Source: Sarcina sp. DSM 11001 (lineage in GTDB: Bacteria > Bacillota > Clostridia > Lachnospirales > Lachnospiraceae). From it: DNA of 64,000 bases. Every line of letters starts with the position of its first letter. Position 1 is the stretch's first letter. The notes beneath the pieces are model-generated. The model ran no database searches. It had not been told where the DNA came from and worked only from the letters and a program-made list of their open reading frames with translations. Both the position numbers and the translations under genes were made by a program. Of the stretch, positions 25,816 to 34,363 are shown piece after piece. The stretch lies in contig NZ_FNFZ01000015.1 of assembly GCF_900101015.1 (NCBI RefSeq), positions 1 through 64,000 on the forward strand, read 5' to 3'.

Positions 25816-27645
25816 ATGAAAAAAGGTGATTTGCTGGAAGGAATCGTGACCCGGGTCGACTATCCGGGAAAAGGGATCGTAGAGACACAGGAGGGAATCT
25901 GTGTCATAAAAAATGTCCTGCCCGGGCAGCGTGTCAGCCTGCGCGTGACGAAAAAAAGGAGGGGGAAGGCTGAAGGGACCCTGCAGGAGGTGCTGGAAAA
26001 ATCTCCCGTAGAACGCACAGCTCCCTGTCCTCATTTTGGCGCCTGCGGCGGCTGCGTTTATCTGAATCTCCCTGAGAAGGAGGAATCCGCGCTGAAATGT
26101 TCCCAGGTTCATTCTCTCCTGGAGGATTCTATGCAGAAAGCTGCTCAGCTTTCCGGGATCGGAGCGGAAGAGTACAACGATATCCTGGCGCCGGACAACT
26201 GGTTCGAAGGAATCCTCACCAGTCCCAAAACCTTTGAATACCGCAATAAGATGGAGTTTACTTTTGGCGATGCCTGGAAGGACGGCCCCCTTGCCCTCGG
26301 CATGCACAAAAGGGGAAGCTTTTATGACATTGTCACGGTAGAGGGATGCAGACTGACCGATCCGGACTTCTCCCTCATACTGCGGACTGTCCTGGAGTAT
26401 TTTCAGGAAACACCTCTCGATGCGCTTCTTGTGCGGCAGGAGACAGAAAGCTCCCGGGACGCAGGCGTGCAGCAGAAGACAGAAAGCTGCATGGACGCAG
26501 ACGTACAGCAGGAGATAGAAAGCTCCCCGGACGCAGGCGTGCGGCAGGAGACAGAAAACTCCATGGACGCAGACGAGCCGCGGCTGCAGACAGTTCCTTT
26601 TTACCACAGATTGCGCCACACCGGTTATCTGCGGCACCTCCTGGTGCGCCGCGCAGCCTTTACCGGAGAGATTTTGATCGATCTTGTCACGACGACACAG
26701 ATGAAGCTCGATCTGTCCGGACTCGTGGAAAAACTTGTCTCGCTGCAGGGGCAGACAGGGACTGACCAGCTGTCTCCTGCTTCACCAGCAGAATCCGATG
26801 CAGTGACAGAAAAGCGGAGTTCAACCGGGACCATATCTCAATCTGCCGCAGAAGGCGGAACGGATACAGCGGCAGAGCACCGGAGTCTCGCTCAGGACTC
26901 ACCGCATCTTAACGGAAAAATCGTCGGCATCCTTCATACATCCAACGATTCACTCGCGGATGTGGTCGCAGATCAGGGAACAGAGATCCTGTTCGGCACT
27001 GATCACTTTACAGAGGAGCTTCTGGGCCTTCGGTTTAAGGTGACCCCTTTTTCTTTTTTCCAGACAAACAGCTATGGAGCAGAAGTCCTTTATGAGACGG
27101 CGAGAAAGTTTATCACCGAAAAGAATGACCGCTGTGGAATTGTCTATGACCTTTATTGCGGGACAGGCACCATCGCTCAGCTGATGGCCCCCTTTGCGGA
27201 CAAAGTGATCGGTGTTGAGATCGTAGAGGAGGCTGTTGAAGCTGCCCGCGAAAACGCAAAAAGGAACGGACTTTCCAACTGTGAATTCATCGCGGGCGAT
27301 GTCCTGAAAGTCCTGGACGGAATCGATGAGAAACCGGACACCATCATTCTCGATCCCCCCCGGGACGGTATTCACCCCAAAGCCCTTCCACGGATTATTG
27401 CCTATGACGTGGAAAATATCCTGTACATCTCCTGCAAGCCGACAAGCCTCGCCCGCGACCTCCCTGCTTTTATCGCCGCCGGCTACCGTCCCGTGCGCGG
27501 CATGTGCGTCAATCAGTTTCCCTGGACTTCATCGGTCGAGACCGTGTGCCTCTTGAACAACCGAAAACCTGATACGAAAGTCAGGATTGATGTAGATCTG
27601 GAAGACTACTACCGTATCAAGGATTCTAAGAAGAATCAGAACTGA
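25816..27645 (+). CDS. rlmD: 23S rRNA (uracil-C5)-methyltransferase, RlmD/RumA type
   Basis: Methylates a uridine in 23S rRNA using SAM. The 609-residue protein has an N-terminal TRAM domain (1-60), a [4Fe-4S] cluster motif with Cys71, Cys77, Cys80 and Cys95, and SAM-fold motifs VYDLYCGTGTIAQ and IGVEIVEEAVEAA. It also has DPPRDGIHPKAL, and the catalytic Cys is in LYISCKPTSLARD. It is about 150 residues longer than usual because of two insertions. The first is four 12-residue repeats (RQETESSRDAGV type, about 209-256). The second is a Ser/Thr/Glu-rich segment (about 315-365). Both sit between conserved blocks. Clostridia often have two such enzymes (RlmCD), so which uridine is modified is uncertain. 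Confidence 0.9.
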   Translation: MKKGDLLEGIVTRVDYPGKGIVETQEGICVIKNVLPGQRVSLRVTKKRRGKAEGTLQEVLEKSPVERTAPCPHFGACGGCVYLNLPEKEESALKCSQVHSLLEDSMQKAAQLSGIGAEEYNDILAPDNWFEGILTSPKTFEYRNKMEFTFGDAWKDGPLALGMHKRGSFYDIVTVEGCRLTDPDFSLILRTVLEYFQETPLDALLVRQETESSRDAGVQQKTESCMDADVQQEIESSPDAGVRQETENSMDADEPRLQTVPFYHRLRHTGYLRHLLVRRAAFTGEILIDLVTTTQMKLDLSGLVEKLVSLQGQTGTDQLSPASPAESDAVTEKRSSTGTISQSAAEGGTDTAAEHRSLAQDSPHLNGKIVGILHTSNDSLADVVADQGTEILFGTDHFTEELLGLRFKVTPFSFFQTNSYGAEVLYETARKFITEKNDRCGIVYDLYCGTGTIAQLMAPFADKVIGVEIVEEAVEAARENAKRNGLSNCEFIAGDVLKVLDGIDEKPDTIILDPPRDGIHPKALPRIIAYDVENILYISCKPTSLARDLPAFIAAGYRPVRGMCVNQFPWTSSVETVCLLNNRKPDTKVRIDVDLEDYYRIKDSKKNQN

Positions 27646-27668
27646 AAATAAAACACCGAACTAAGAGC

Positions 27669-27706
27669 GAAAGCTGCTGATGTGTAAAAGCATTGGCAGC
27701 TTTTTA
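27669..27706 (+). terminator. Intrinsic terminator after rlmD
   Basis: AAAGCTGC and GCAGCTTTTT form the stem around a loop of about 18 bases, 25 bases after the stop codon. Confidence 0.65.
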
Positions 27707-27800
27707 TCGCCGAAGGGAGGTTGCGCCTATGATCTGGATCCGGTGATCTTGGAAATGATACTGACAACCAACGACAATCTGAGAAACGGAGGAAATCATA

Positions 27801-28028
27801 ATGGCAAAGAAGAGAAGTGTTAAGGTTTACGGACAGAGCGGCTATAAGTATCGGGAGACGCCGACGATTATGCTTAAGGGGCTGTGGCTTAAAGAAGCCA
27901 GTTTTGATATTGGGGATTACATTTCCGTCACCTGCGAAGATGGTAAGATCGTCATCATCCAGGACGCCGAGAGGGCTGCTGTGAAGGCCGCAGAGGCTGG
28001 GCGGATTTCGAGAAAGGAGATGAGATAG
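27801..28028 (+). CDS. SymE-family toxin-like protein
   Basis: A 75-residue basic protein with the SymE core TIMLKGLWLKEASFDIGDYI followed by VTCEDGKIVIIQ. This is the AbrB-like fold of SymE toxins, which in E. coli are part of a type I system with an antisense RNA. A GGAGG site lies eight bases upstream. The antisense RNA, if any, was not located. It opens an AT-richer patch that continues to about 30.6 kb. Confidence 0.75.
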   Translation: MAKKRSVKVYGQSGYKYRETPTIMLKGLWLKEASFDIGDYISVTCEDGKIVIIQDAERAAVKAAEAGRISRKEMR

Positions 28029-28161
28029 AATTTCGATGGAAGGCCGTTTTTTGTTGAATCAGTAGAATGTATGTTGATTTTTGAATTGGCACGCTAATAA
28101 TGAGATTTATTATCGAAAGAAAGCGTAATAAAAGCAGAGAATCAAAAGTAATCCTTGAAAA

Positions 28162-28212
28162 ATCTCAAAAAATGAGATAAATTCTTGCGTTATTTTCGCG
28201 GAGGAGTATACT
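28162..28212 (+). promoter_or_regulatory. Promoter with upstream inverted repeat for the Xre/ImmA/PIN genes
   Basis: TTGCGT at 28185-28190 and TATACT at 28207-28212 are 16 bases apart. Just upstream is the perfect inverted repeat ATCTCA-AAAAA-TGAGAT (28162-28178), a likely operator for the Xre protein encoded next. Confidence 0.65.
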
Positions 28213-28265
28213 ATTAATTGGGGACAGTACGATTTCATGATTTGAGACAGAAAGGAGCGAGTGTC

Positions 28266-28631
28266 ATGACTAAGTTTATTAATAATGTAAATAAATATTT
28301 GTCAGAGATGAAGATCAAGCAGACATACCTTAGCATGATTACTGGGATTGATAAGAATAAAATATCGCGCATATTAACCGGTGCTCAGGAGGAAAGCGGC
28401 ACAGATATGGAAAAAATCGCTCGTGGTTTAGGAAAAACCGTTGAGTTTTTTTTGGCGGACACAGTCTATATCCCGCAAATGGGAACTGCATCAGCCAATA
28501 AAATTGCGTTCTATGCCGGAGAACCATCTGAAAAGCAGGAACAAATTGCTGATCAGCTAATGGAACTGATGGAGAATATTGATGAAGTGTTGAGCGCAAA
28601 AAGCCGGTTTGAGCACATAGCAAGAGGATAA
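28266..28631 (+). CDS. Xre-family HTH protein, probable antitoxin/regulator
   Basis: I chose ATG 28266, preceded by GAAAGGAG, rather than an upstream in-frame ATG at 28218 that would sit at the transcription start. The 122-residue protein has a Cro/CI-type helix-turn-helix at about 10-65 (KQTYLSMITGIDKNKISRIL) and an acidic C-terminal helix. It is followed after three bases by the ImmA/IrrE-type gene, the usual Xre-ImmA pairing. It probably represses its own promoter at the ATCTCA/TGAGAT site. AT-rich relative to flanking genes, which suggests transfer. Confidence 0.78.
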   Translation: MTKFINNVNKYLSEMKIKQTYLSMITGIDKNKISRILTGAQEESGTDMEKIARGLGKTVEFFLADTVYIPQMGTASANKIAFYAGEPSEKQEQIADQLMELMENIDEVLSAKSRFEHIARG

Positions 28632-28634
28632 GGT

Positions 28635-29438
28635 ATGAATGTTGAACGTTTGCGAAAGATAATTTCATACAGTGAATCGGATCGTGAAGAAATTGATTCC
28701 AAGGTGAAGCGGTTCTGCTCTTTTGCCGGAATCGAATATGATAGTGACCTGCTTAACATCTTGCAGATTGTCAGATCTTCATTTCAGAAAAAAGGATACC
28801 TCGTTTTTGAAATACCTTTTGCTGATAATGAAATAGGAGCTTTGTGTTATAGAGGAGATGGGCTGGGGTATGTTGTACTTAATACATCATTGCCCAAAGT
28901 GAACGTTAACTTCGCTATAGCACATGAGATTTATCATGTTTTTTTTGGGTCTGAGGAGTTTGTCTCAAAAGTCGAATTTGTTGATGACCACTACTACGAG
29001 CACGAGGGAGAATATGCTGCAAATCTCTTTGCCGGAATGCTCCTGATGCCTGAAGTTAGTTTCAGAAGAATGTATTCGAAGTTCAAAGACGAATCAGAGG
29101 AGGATGAAATCGGTGCAATCGTTAGATTAATGTCTTACTATCAGGTACCGTATATGGCGGTATTGATAAGATGCCTGGAATTGGGCCTGATTGAGGGAAA
29201 TGCTAAGCTGGATGTAATGTTTAGCATTGATAGAGCTCAAGTAAAGAAGCAATTGACAGAATTGTGGTTGGATGAAAGTATTATGGAACCCTCTTTGCGT
29301 GATGATTACATTCATATTGAAGCTCTTGTTGGCAGGTTTGGAAGAGAATTCATTGAAGATAAATATATTAATGAGAGAACAGTCAGTAAAGCGCTTAAAA
29401 ACATGCGAGAAATATACGCAAAGATTAAGGGGGAGTAG
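28635..29438 (+). CDS. ImmA/IrrE-family metallo-endopeptidase
   Basis: A 267-residue protein with the zinc protease signature HEIYH (His97, Glu98, His101) and the downstream glutamate region EGEYAANLFAGMLLMP typical of ImmA/IrrE (COG2856) proteins. Members cleave Xre-type repressors or act as toxin/antitoxin partners. It starts three bases after the Xre gene and ends two bases before the PIN-like gene, so the three are co-transcribed. The C-terminal 80 residues are helical and could contact a partner. Confidence 0.85.
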   Translation: MNVERLRKIISYSESDREEIDSKVKRFCSFAGIEYDSDLLNILQIVRSSFQKKGYLVFEIPFADNEIGALCYRGDGLGYVVLNTSLPKVNVNFAIAHEIYHVFFGSEEFVSKVEFVDDHYYEHEGEYAANLFAGMLLMPEVSFRRMYSKFKDESEEDEIGAIVRLMSYYQVPYMAVLIRCLELGLIEGNAKLDVMFSIDRAQVKKQLTELWLDESIMEPSLRDDYIHIEALVGRFGREFIEDKYINERTVSKALKNMREIYAKIKGE

Positions 29439-29440
29439 AT

Positions 29441-30379
29441 ATGGCATCAACATATGCGGAAACCCCTTACAACTATAGTGAAATAGAAAAATCTGTTGTT
29501 ACGGATATAGATGAGATCAAAAGGATGTTCTTCAAAGCTGAAAAGGTGCTTTTTTATGATGCATGTTCGTTTCAAAGGCATTCGAACTTAAAGGAAAAAG
29601 AGAAGAGTATACTAATCCAGTATTTTGAGAACCGGGGAATAGCAATCTTTTTGACAAGATGTATATTGATGGAACTGTCCGGAGACAACCACGTCTTGGA
29701 TCGGCGGTTTATTGAATATATAAATAAACTGAAAAACTCCGGAGTGAGTGTAGTTATTTTCGACGAGGAATATACATACAGCATCCTTTCGGATTGCTTC
29801 TCTACGATTGAAAGAATAAATGAGTATCTAATGTGGGCCGTACGAATGGTGAAAAGCCCTACAAGCACTATTACGGATACTTTAAAAATGAATGATAAAC
29901 TTAATTCTGAGGTAGTCGAGGGGAAAAATCTCAAAGCATCTGATTTATATCAAAGATTCTTTTCTGCGGTGAGAAGCAATAAAGAGCATGAAGATAATCT
30001 CGGAGAAGAACTGATTTCAATATGTGCGCACATCTTATCCTATTTGCCGGGAGTACCGGATGGAAAGCTGTGTGTGCTCACTGATGATAAGGGTGCAGCC
30101 AGTAAAATAGATTCTTTAATGAGAAGAACTAATCAAGAATATCGAGGCTCAAGAATTATCCTATTCAGCACTCCGAAGCTCATACAGCATATGTACCAGG
30201 AAGGTGTAGGGTTATCAGAAGATGAAATTGTAAATGTTCTTTCCCAAGGCATATCTGAAAATATCGTGATAATGGGGATTACAGACTATGATTTTAGGGT
30301 AAATGATAAAATTCCGCTTTCATGTAGAGAGCTCGCTCAAAAAATCATTGAACCGAATGGAATCAAGATTGTTTTTTAA
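29441..30379 (+). CDS. PIN-like domain protein, probable RNase effector
   Basis: A 312-residue protein not assigned to a named family. Acidic residues are arranged as in PIN nucleases: Asp40 in VLFYDACSF at the end of the first strand, Glu78 in LTRCILMELSGD, and Asp215-Asp216 in CVLTDDKGAASKI. A helical region lies between them and an extra C-terminal section of about 90 residues follows. A PIN RNase activity is inferred from this pattern only. Its place directly after an Xre/ImmA pair suggests it is the effector of a three-gene toxin or defence unit. Low GC matches its two partners. Confidence 0.6.
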   Translation: MASTYAETPYNYSEIEKSVVTDIDEIKRMFFKAEKVLFYDACSFQRHSNLKEKEKSILIQYFENRGIAIFLTRCILMELSGDNHVLDRRFIEYINKLKNSGVSVVIFDEEYTYSILSDCFSTIERINEYLMWAVRMVKSPTSTITDTLKMNDKLNSEVVEGKNLKASDLYQRFFSAVRSNKEHEDNLGEELISICAHILSYLPGVPDGKLCVLTDDKGAASKIDSLMRRTNQEYRGSRIILFSTPKLIQHMYQEGVGLSEDEIVNVLSQGISENIVIMGITDYDFRVNDKIPLSCRELAQKIIEPNGIKIVF

Positions 30380-30397
30380 AATATCAGATAGGAGGGA

Positions 30398-30593
30398 CTT
30401 CATCAAAGAGATAGAATTGTATCCTGAACGACAGGACGACGGACGCATCTTAAAGCAGCTAAGCTTAGGATTTCCGGTGTTTTATGAAGGTTCTGAGGGT
30501 GATACAATTCGGCTGCTCAAACAAAACACAGTCGAGACCGTGGTGCTATTGTCGTGTATGCGTTTTTACAACCGGAAACAGCAGAAAAACTGA
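30398..30593 (+). pseudogene. Gene fragment ending VETVVLLS, possible remnant
   Basis: An open stretch overlapping the end of the PIN-like gene reads ELYPERQDDGRILKQL, then FPVFYEG, then NTVETVVLLSCM and stops after about 65 codons. The VETVVLLS piece resembles the C-terminal motif of RlmD-like methyltransferases (the intact gene in this window has SSVETVCLL), but the first half does not. It has no start of its own. I read it as one or two truncated remnants at the right edge of the AT-rich insert. Confidence 0.3.
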
Positions 30594-30614
30594 TGGAAGA
30601 AGGAGGTCTGAGCC

Positions 30615-32234
30615 ATGAAGGGAATACTGAAAAAAATGATGATTGCAGCGGCAATGCTGTTTCTGGGGGCAGGTTTAGTGTCGTGCAGTCCGGATGCCGG
30701 TGAAAATACCAAAGATGCCAGGTTGGTGATCCTGCATACCAATGATGTGCACGGCTTTATGGAAGCTTCGGACAGCTGCCTGGGAATGGAGGCTGTAGCG
30801 CAGCTCAAAAAAGATTACGAACAGCAGGGCTGTGATGTTTTGCTTTTGGATGCCGGGGACATGCTGCAGGGAAATGCTTTCGCGGGTTTTTCCCAGGGTG
30901 CGTCAGTCGTGTCGGTCATGAATGCTGTCGGATATGATGCCGCAGCCCTGGGTAATCATGATTTTGACTACGGCTCAGATTTGCTCGAGCAGCGCATGTC
31001 AGAGATGGATTTTCCGGCACTGGCAGCAAATATTACAGTGGATGCCACGGGGGAATCCTTTGCCGAAGGAAATGCAGTATTCACACTTTCAGACGGCTCG
31101 AAGGTCGGTGTGTTCGGGCTGGATACCCCCTCTACCTCAACCATTTCCACGCCAAAAAATACAGCCGGCCTGTCCTTCGCATCGGGGGAGGAACTGTACG
31201 CTCTGGCGCAGGCGCAGATTGATGAGTTGAAAGGCCAGGGCTGTTCCACAATCGTGTGTCTGGGACATCTTGGAGAAGGAAATGCCATTAAAGAAATCGA
31301 TGCAGAGGAAGTTGTGGAGAATACCAAAGGTCTCAGCGTCATGATCGACGGACACGACCATCAGGTGGAGAACCAGACCGTCAAGGATTTGGAGGGGAAT
31401 GACGTCCTGATTGCCGAAACAGGTTATTATCTGAAGAACATAGGGGTTTTGACCTGTGAAGATGGCAGATTCACAGAAAGCCTGGTGGAAGTGGGAACCT
31501 ATACCGGGAGCGACCCGAAAGTGGCGGAGATGGTCGCAGGGATCTCTGAGGAAATTAGGGGTACTTTGGGAGAAAAAGTCGCCGATACCGACTGGGACCT
31601 GGATGGGAATGACAATGACCAGGAGACCAACCTGGCTGACTTTGTCACCGATGCTATTTACTGGCAGGTAGATCAGGCTTCTGCTGCGCCGGATGCTGTA
31701 GTCCTGAATGCCGGCGCAGTCCGGAAATCCATCAAAGCCGGCGAGATCCAGCGGCTGGATATTTACAATGTATTTCCGTTTAACAACCAGCTCTGCACCA
31801 TTGAAGTGACCGGCGCAGAACTTCTGGAGACACTGGAGGCTGCAACACAATCATCTCCGGAGCCTGCAACCGCATTTCCGCAGGTCTCACAGATCAAGTA
31901 TACACTGGATACGACAGTACCCTATAAGAGAGGGGAACGTTACCCCGGCACCACGTATTACGCGCCGGCTGCACCGGGCTCCAGGGTCACCATCACCGAA
32001 GTGGGCGGGAAAGCGTTTGATCCGGAAGCCACATATACCATTGCAACCATTGATTTCGTTGCCAGCGGAGGCGATACCTATTATCGCTTTGCGCAGGCAG
32101 GCGCCGCAACAAAGATTTATGTCGGATATCTTGATTCTGAGGCGCTGATCAATTATATGAAAACAGAACTGGGCGGAACGATTCCGGAGAATTACGCCGA
32201 GCCGCAGGGACGCATTACCGTTATCGGGAATTGA
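30615..32234 (+). CDS. 5'-nucleotidase / UDP-sugar hydrolase-type lipoprotein (UshA-like)
   Basis: A 539-residue lipoprotein: signal peptide with lipobox GLVSC, then the calcineurin-like metallophosphatase domain and the 5'-nucleotidase C-terminal domain. Metal-binding motifs are ILHTNDVHG, LLDAGDML, ALGNHDFDYG and MIDGHDHQV. The substrate-binding domain has LNAGAVRKSIKAGEI and YNVFPFNNQL. Predicted to dephosphorylate extracellular nucleotides at the membrane surface to salvage nucleosides and phosphate. A GAAGGAGG site precedes the ATG. A weak hairpin with T-runs follows the gene at about 32254-32288. Confidence 0.9.
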   Translation: MKGILKKMMIAAAMLFLGAGLVSCSPDAGENTKDARLVILHTNDVHGFMEASDSCLGMEAVAQLKKDYEQQGCDVLLLDAGDMLQGNAFAGFSQGASVVSVMNAVGYDAAALGNHDFDYGSDLLEQRMSEMDFPALAANITVDATGESFAEGNAVFTLSDGSKVGVFGLDTPSTSTISTPKNTAGLSFASGEELYALAQAQIDELKGQGCSTIVCLGHLGEGNAIKEIDAEEVVENTKGLSVMIDGHDHQVENQTVKDLEGNDVLIAETGYYLKNIGVLTCEDGRFTESLVEVGTYTGSDPKVAEMVAGISEEIRGTLGEKVADTDWDLDGNDNDQETNLADFVTDAIYWQVDQASAAPDAVVLNAGAVRKSIKAGEIQRLDIYNVFPFNNQLCTIEVTGAELLETLEAATQSSPEPATAFPQVSQIKYTLDTTVPYKRGERYPGTTYYAPAAPGSRVTITEVGGKAFDPEATYTIATIDFVASGGDTYYRFAQAGAATKIYVGYLDSEALINYMKTELGGTIPENYAEPQGRITVIGN

Positions 32235-32319
32235 CAGATCATAAAAAGGACGGAGGAGGTATGCCATTTAACCTCTTTTTACGGTCTTTTTATCATCCTT
32301 CAGCCCGGGGATTTTCTTA

Positions 32320-32478
32320 TTGACATTTGAAGCACGTTTTGCGATAATTCCTCGCATAAAGCAGATCAATAAAGCAGAGTAATAAGCAGAATAATCGTAT
32401 ACGTAAATATGTAAAACGGCAAAGGCGCTGATTTTTGAGAGATGATCTCCCGGAGATTGCACCTTTGCCGTTTTTTTT
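32320..32478 (+). promoter_or_regulatory. Attenuator leader of murT-gatD (shared GGCAAAGGCG motif)
   Basis: Promoter TTGACA (32320-32325), 17-base spacer and GATAAT (32343-32348). A 13-nt AATAAAGCAGAGT-type repeat (three copies, 32355-32393) follows, then the box AATCGTATACGTAA (32393-32406). Next is an intrinsic terminator whose 5' arm AAAACGGCAAAGGCGC (32413-32428) pairs with GCACCTTTGCCG (32459-32470) ahead of T8. Inside the loop a small GAGATGATCTC hairpin is shared with the asnB leader. The 5' arm can alternatively form CGGC-AAAGGC-GCTG. Confidence 0.85.
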
Positions 32479-32548
32479 GTGGTGAATATGTGCTCCCAAT
32501 ATTGTTTACTGTGGCTCTGGAGACTGAGCAGAACAGGATTGCAAAACG

Positions 32549-34201
32549 ATGGAAGAAATGGTGGAAGAAATGATAAACAGGGAATCGGACGACGACAGGA
32601 TTCTGGAAAAATGCCACAGAGAAAATCCTAAAAAACGGAATCCGGAAAGGCAGAGACCGGAAAATAAACAGGCAGACGCACAGAATCAGCCGACAGAGGG
32701 ACACCATAGATATGAACAGAACCCTACAGGCAGACAAGTTCCGGAAAGCCGGCAGGCAGATATAAAGCAGCAGCTGGCAGATAGTCTGCGGACAGTCTTT
32801 GCCGTGGCGGTCTGTAAGGCATCGAGGGCGGTCCTGCATCGGATCGGCCGGGGAGGAACTTCTTTTCCCGGAAAGGCGGCGATGGTCCTGAAAAAGGATC
32901 TGCTTACAGTGGTGTCTCAGGATGTAGCCAGCATCGTGGTGACGGGCACTAATGGAAAGACAACTACTGCGGCCATGTTGGAGAGCGTTTTGAGATGCGC
33001 GGGGCTGGAGACGGTCTCAAACCGGTCCGGCGCAAACCTTCTCTCCGGCGTGACTGCGGAGCTTGCGGTCTGCACCGACTGGCGGGGCCGCGCAGTAAAG
33101 CACTATGCGGTAATTGAATGTGACGAAGGGGCGCTGCATCAGGTAGTTCCTCTGCTGCGCCCCAAAGTGATCATCGTCACCAACCTCTTCCGCGACCAGC
33201 TGGACCGGTACGGCGAAGTCATGCACACTCTGGAGGCTGTCCGCAGAGGCATCGAGCAGGTGCCTGAAGCTGTTCTTTGCCTGAATGCAGATGATTCCCT
33301 GACGGCTTCCCTGGCTCTTGACCTGCCCAATCCTGTCGCATGGTTCGGGATCGGAATCGGAGTTGAGGCAGGAGATACTGAGCAGAATTCCGGGCAGGAT
33401 TTTGGAAATGAGGAGTCTTCTGTCAGTGACGCCCGCTATTGTATCCGCTGCGGGACAGAATATGTGTATTCATTTCGCACCTTTGCCCATCTGGGCGGCT
33501 TTCGATGTCCGGCCTGCGGATATGCCCGGCCGGATCCCGATGTTGAAATAACTTCCATCGACAGCATGGATTATACCGGCACCCGGGTCCATATGCGCTT
33601 TGAAAAAAGAAGCGTCGGTATGGTGCCTGTGAATATCGCCGCGCCGGCACTTTACAACATCTATAACGCCGCAGCGGCAGCCTGCTCGGCACAGGCTGCC
33701 GGGATTTCCCTGCAGGCGGTCCTGAAAGCCCTTGCCTCGACCTCCGGGGCTTTCGGCCGCATGGAAACTTTTGAACCGGGCGGCGCCGCAGCCCAGATGA
33801 TCCTGGTCAAAAACCCGGCGGGCTGCAATCAGGCGCTGGACTATCTTTGTAGCCTCAAAAAACCATATGCGCTCATCTTGTGCCTGAATGACAGGGATGC
33901 GGACGGACATGACATCTCATGGATCTGGGATGTTGACTATGAAAAACTCTGTCAGCACCCCTTTCTCCAGGGAATTTATGTGTGGGGAATAAGAGCGGAG
34001 GATCTGCAGCTGCGCCTGAAATACGCGGGTATCCCGGAGTCCAGGATCAGACATATCCGGAAGAAGGAAACACTGCTGATGATCATTCGCGGAAGTAAGG
34101 TACCGGTCTTTATCCTGCCCAATTACACTGCCATGCTCCCCCTGCGGGAACTGCTGCAGAAGGAGACGGGAAAGGCGGAATTCTGGAAAGGGAATGAATG
34201 A
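32549..34201 (+). CDS. murT: Lipid II isoglutaminyl synthase, Mur ligase-like subunit MurT
   Basis: With GatD it amidates the D-glutamate of lipid II, using glutamine-derived ammonia and ATP. The Mur ligase core starts near residue 95 (VLHRIGRGGTSFPGKAA), with the P-loop VTGTNGKTTTAAM, the four-cysteine zinc ribbon CIRCGTEY...CPAC near 295-320 typical of MurT, and the C-terminal DUF1727 region. The first 80 residues are hydrophilic, charge-rich and absent from usual MurT proteins. No strong ribosome site precedes the ATG at 32549. The true start could lie downstream at a non-ATG codon near residue 75. gatD follows after 160 bases. Confidence 0.9.
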   Translation: MEEMVEEMINRESDDDRILEKCHRENPKKRNPERQRPENKQADAQNQPTEGHHRYEQNPTGRQVPESRQADIKQQLADSLRTVFAVAVCKASRAVLHRIGRGGTSFPGKAAMVLKKDLLTVVSQDVASIVVTGTNGKTTTAAMLESVLRCAGLETVSNRSGANLLSGVTAELAVCTDWRGRAVKHYAVIECDEGALHQVVPLLRPKVIIVTNLFRDQLDRYGEVMHTLEAVRRGIEQVPEAVLCLNADDSLTASLALDLPNPVAWFGIGIGVEAGDTEQNSGQDFGNEESSVSDARYCIRCGTEYVYSFRTFAHLGGFRCPACGYARPDPDVEITSIDSMDYTGTRVHMRFEKRSVGMVPVNIAAPALYNIYNAAAAACSAQAAGISLQAVLKALASTSGAFGRMETFEPGGAAAQMILVKNPAGCNQALDYLCSLKKPYALILCLNDRDADGHDISWIWDVDYEKLCQHPFLQGIYVWGIRAEDLQLRLKYAGIPESRIRHIRKKETLLMIIRGSKVPVFILPNYTAMLPLRELLQKETGKAEFWKGNE

Positions 34202-34310
34202 TCAGAAAAGAGGCATTTGCAATGTTGTCCCGGAGAAGCGATTTCAGGGAATAGTTCTCTATCAAGGTGTACTTTTTACAATTTTACCAGAACTCTACTA
34301 ATAATTTTTT

Positions 34311-34362
34311 ATAGGAGTTGACCATAGGAATTCACCATAGAAATTCACCATAGGAGTTCAAC
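34311..34362 (+). repeat. 13-nt tandem repeat, four copies, carrying the gatD ribosome site
   Basis: ATAGGAGTTGACC, ATAGGAATTCACC, ATAGAAATTCACC and ATAGGAGTTCAAC end one base before the gatD ATG. The first and last copies contain AGGAG, and the last is correctly spaced to start gatD. The rest of 34202-34363 shows no gene. Confidence 0.9.
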
Positions 34363-34363
34363 A

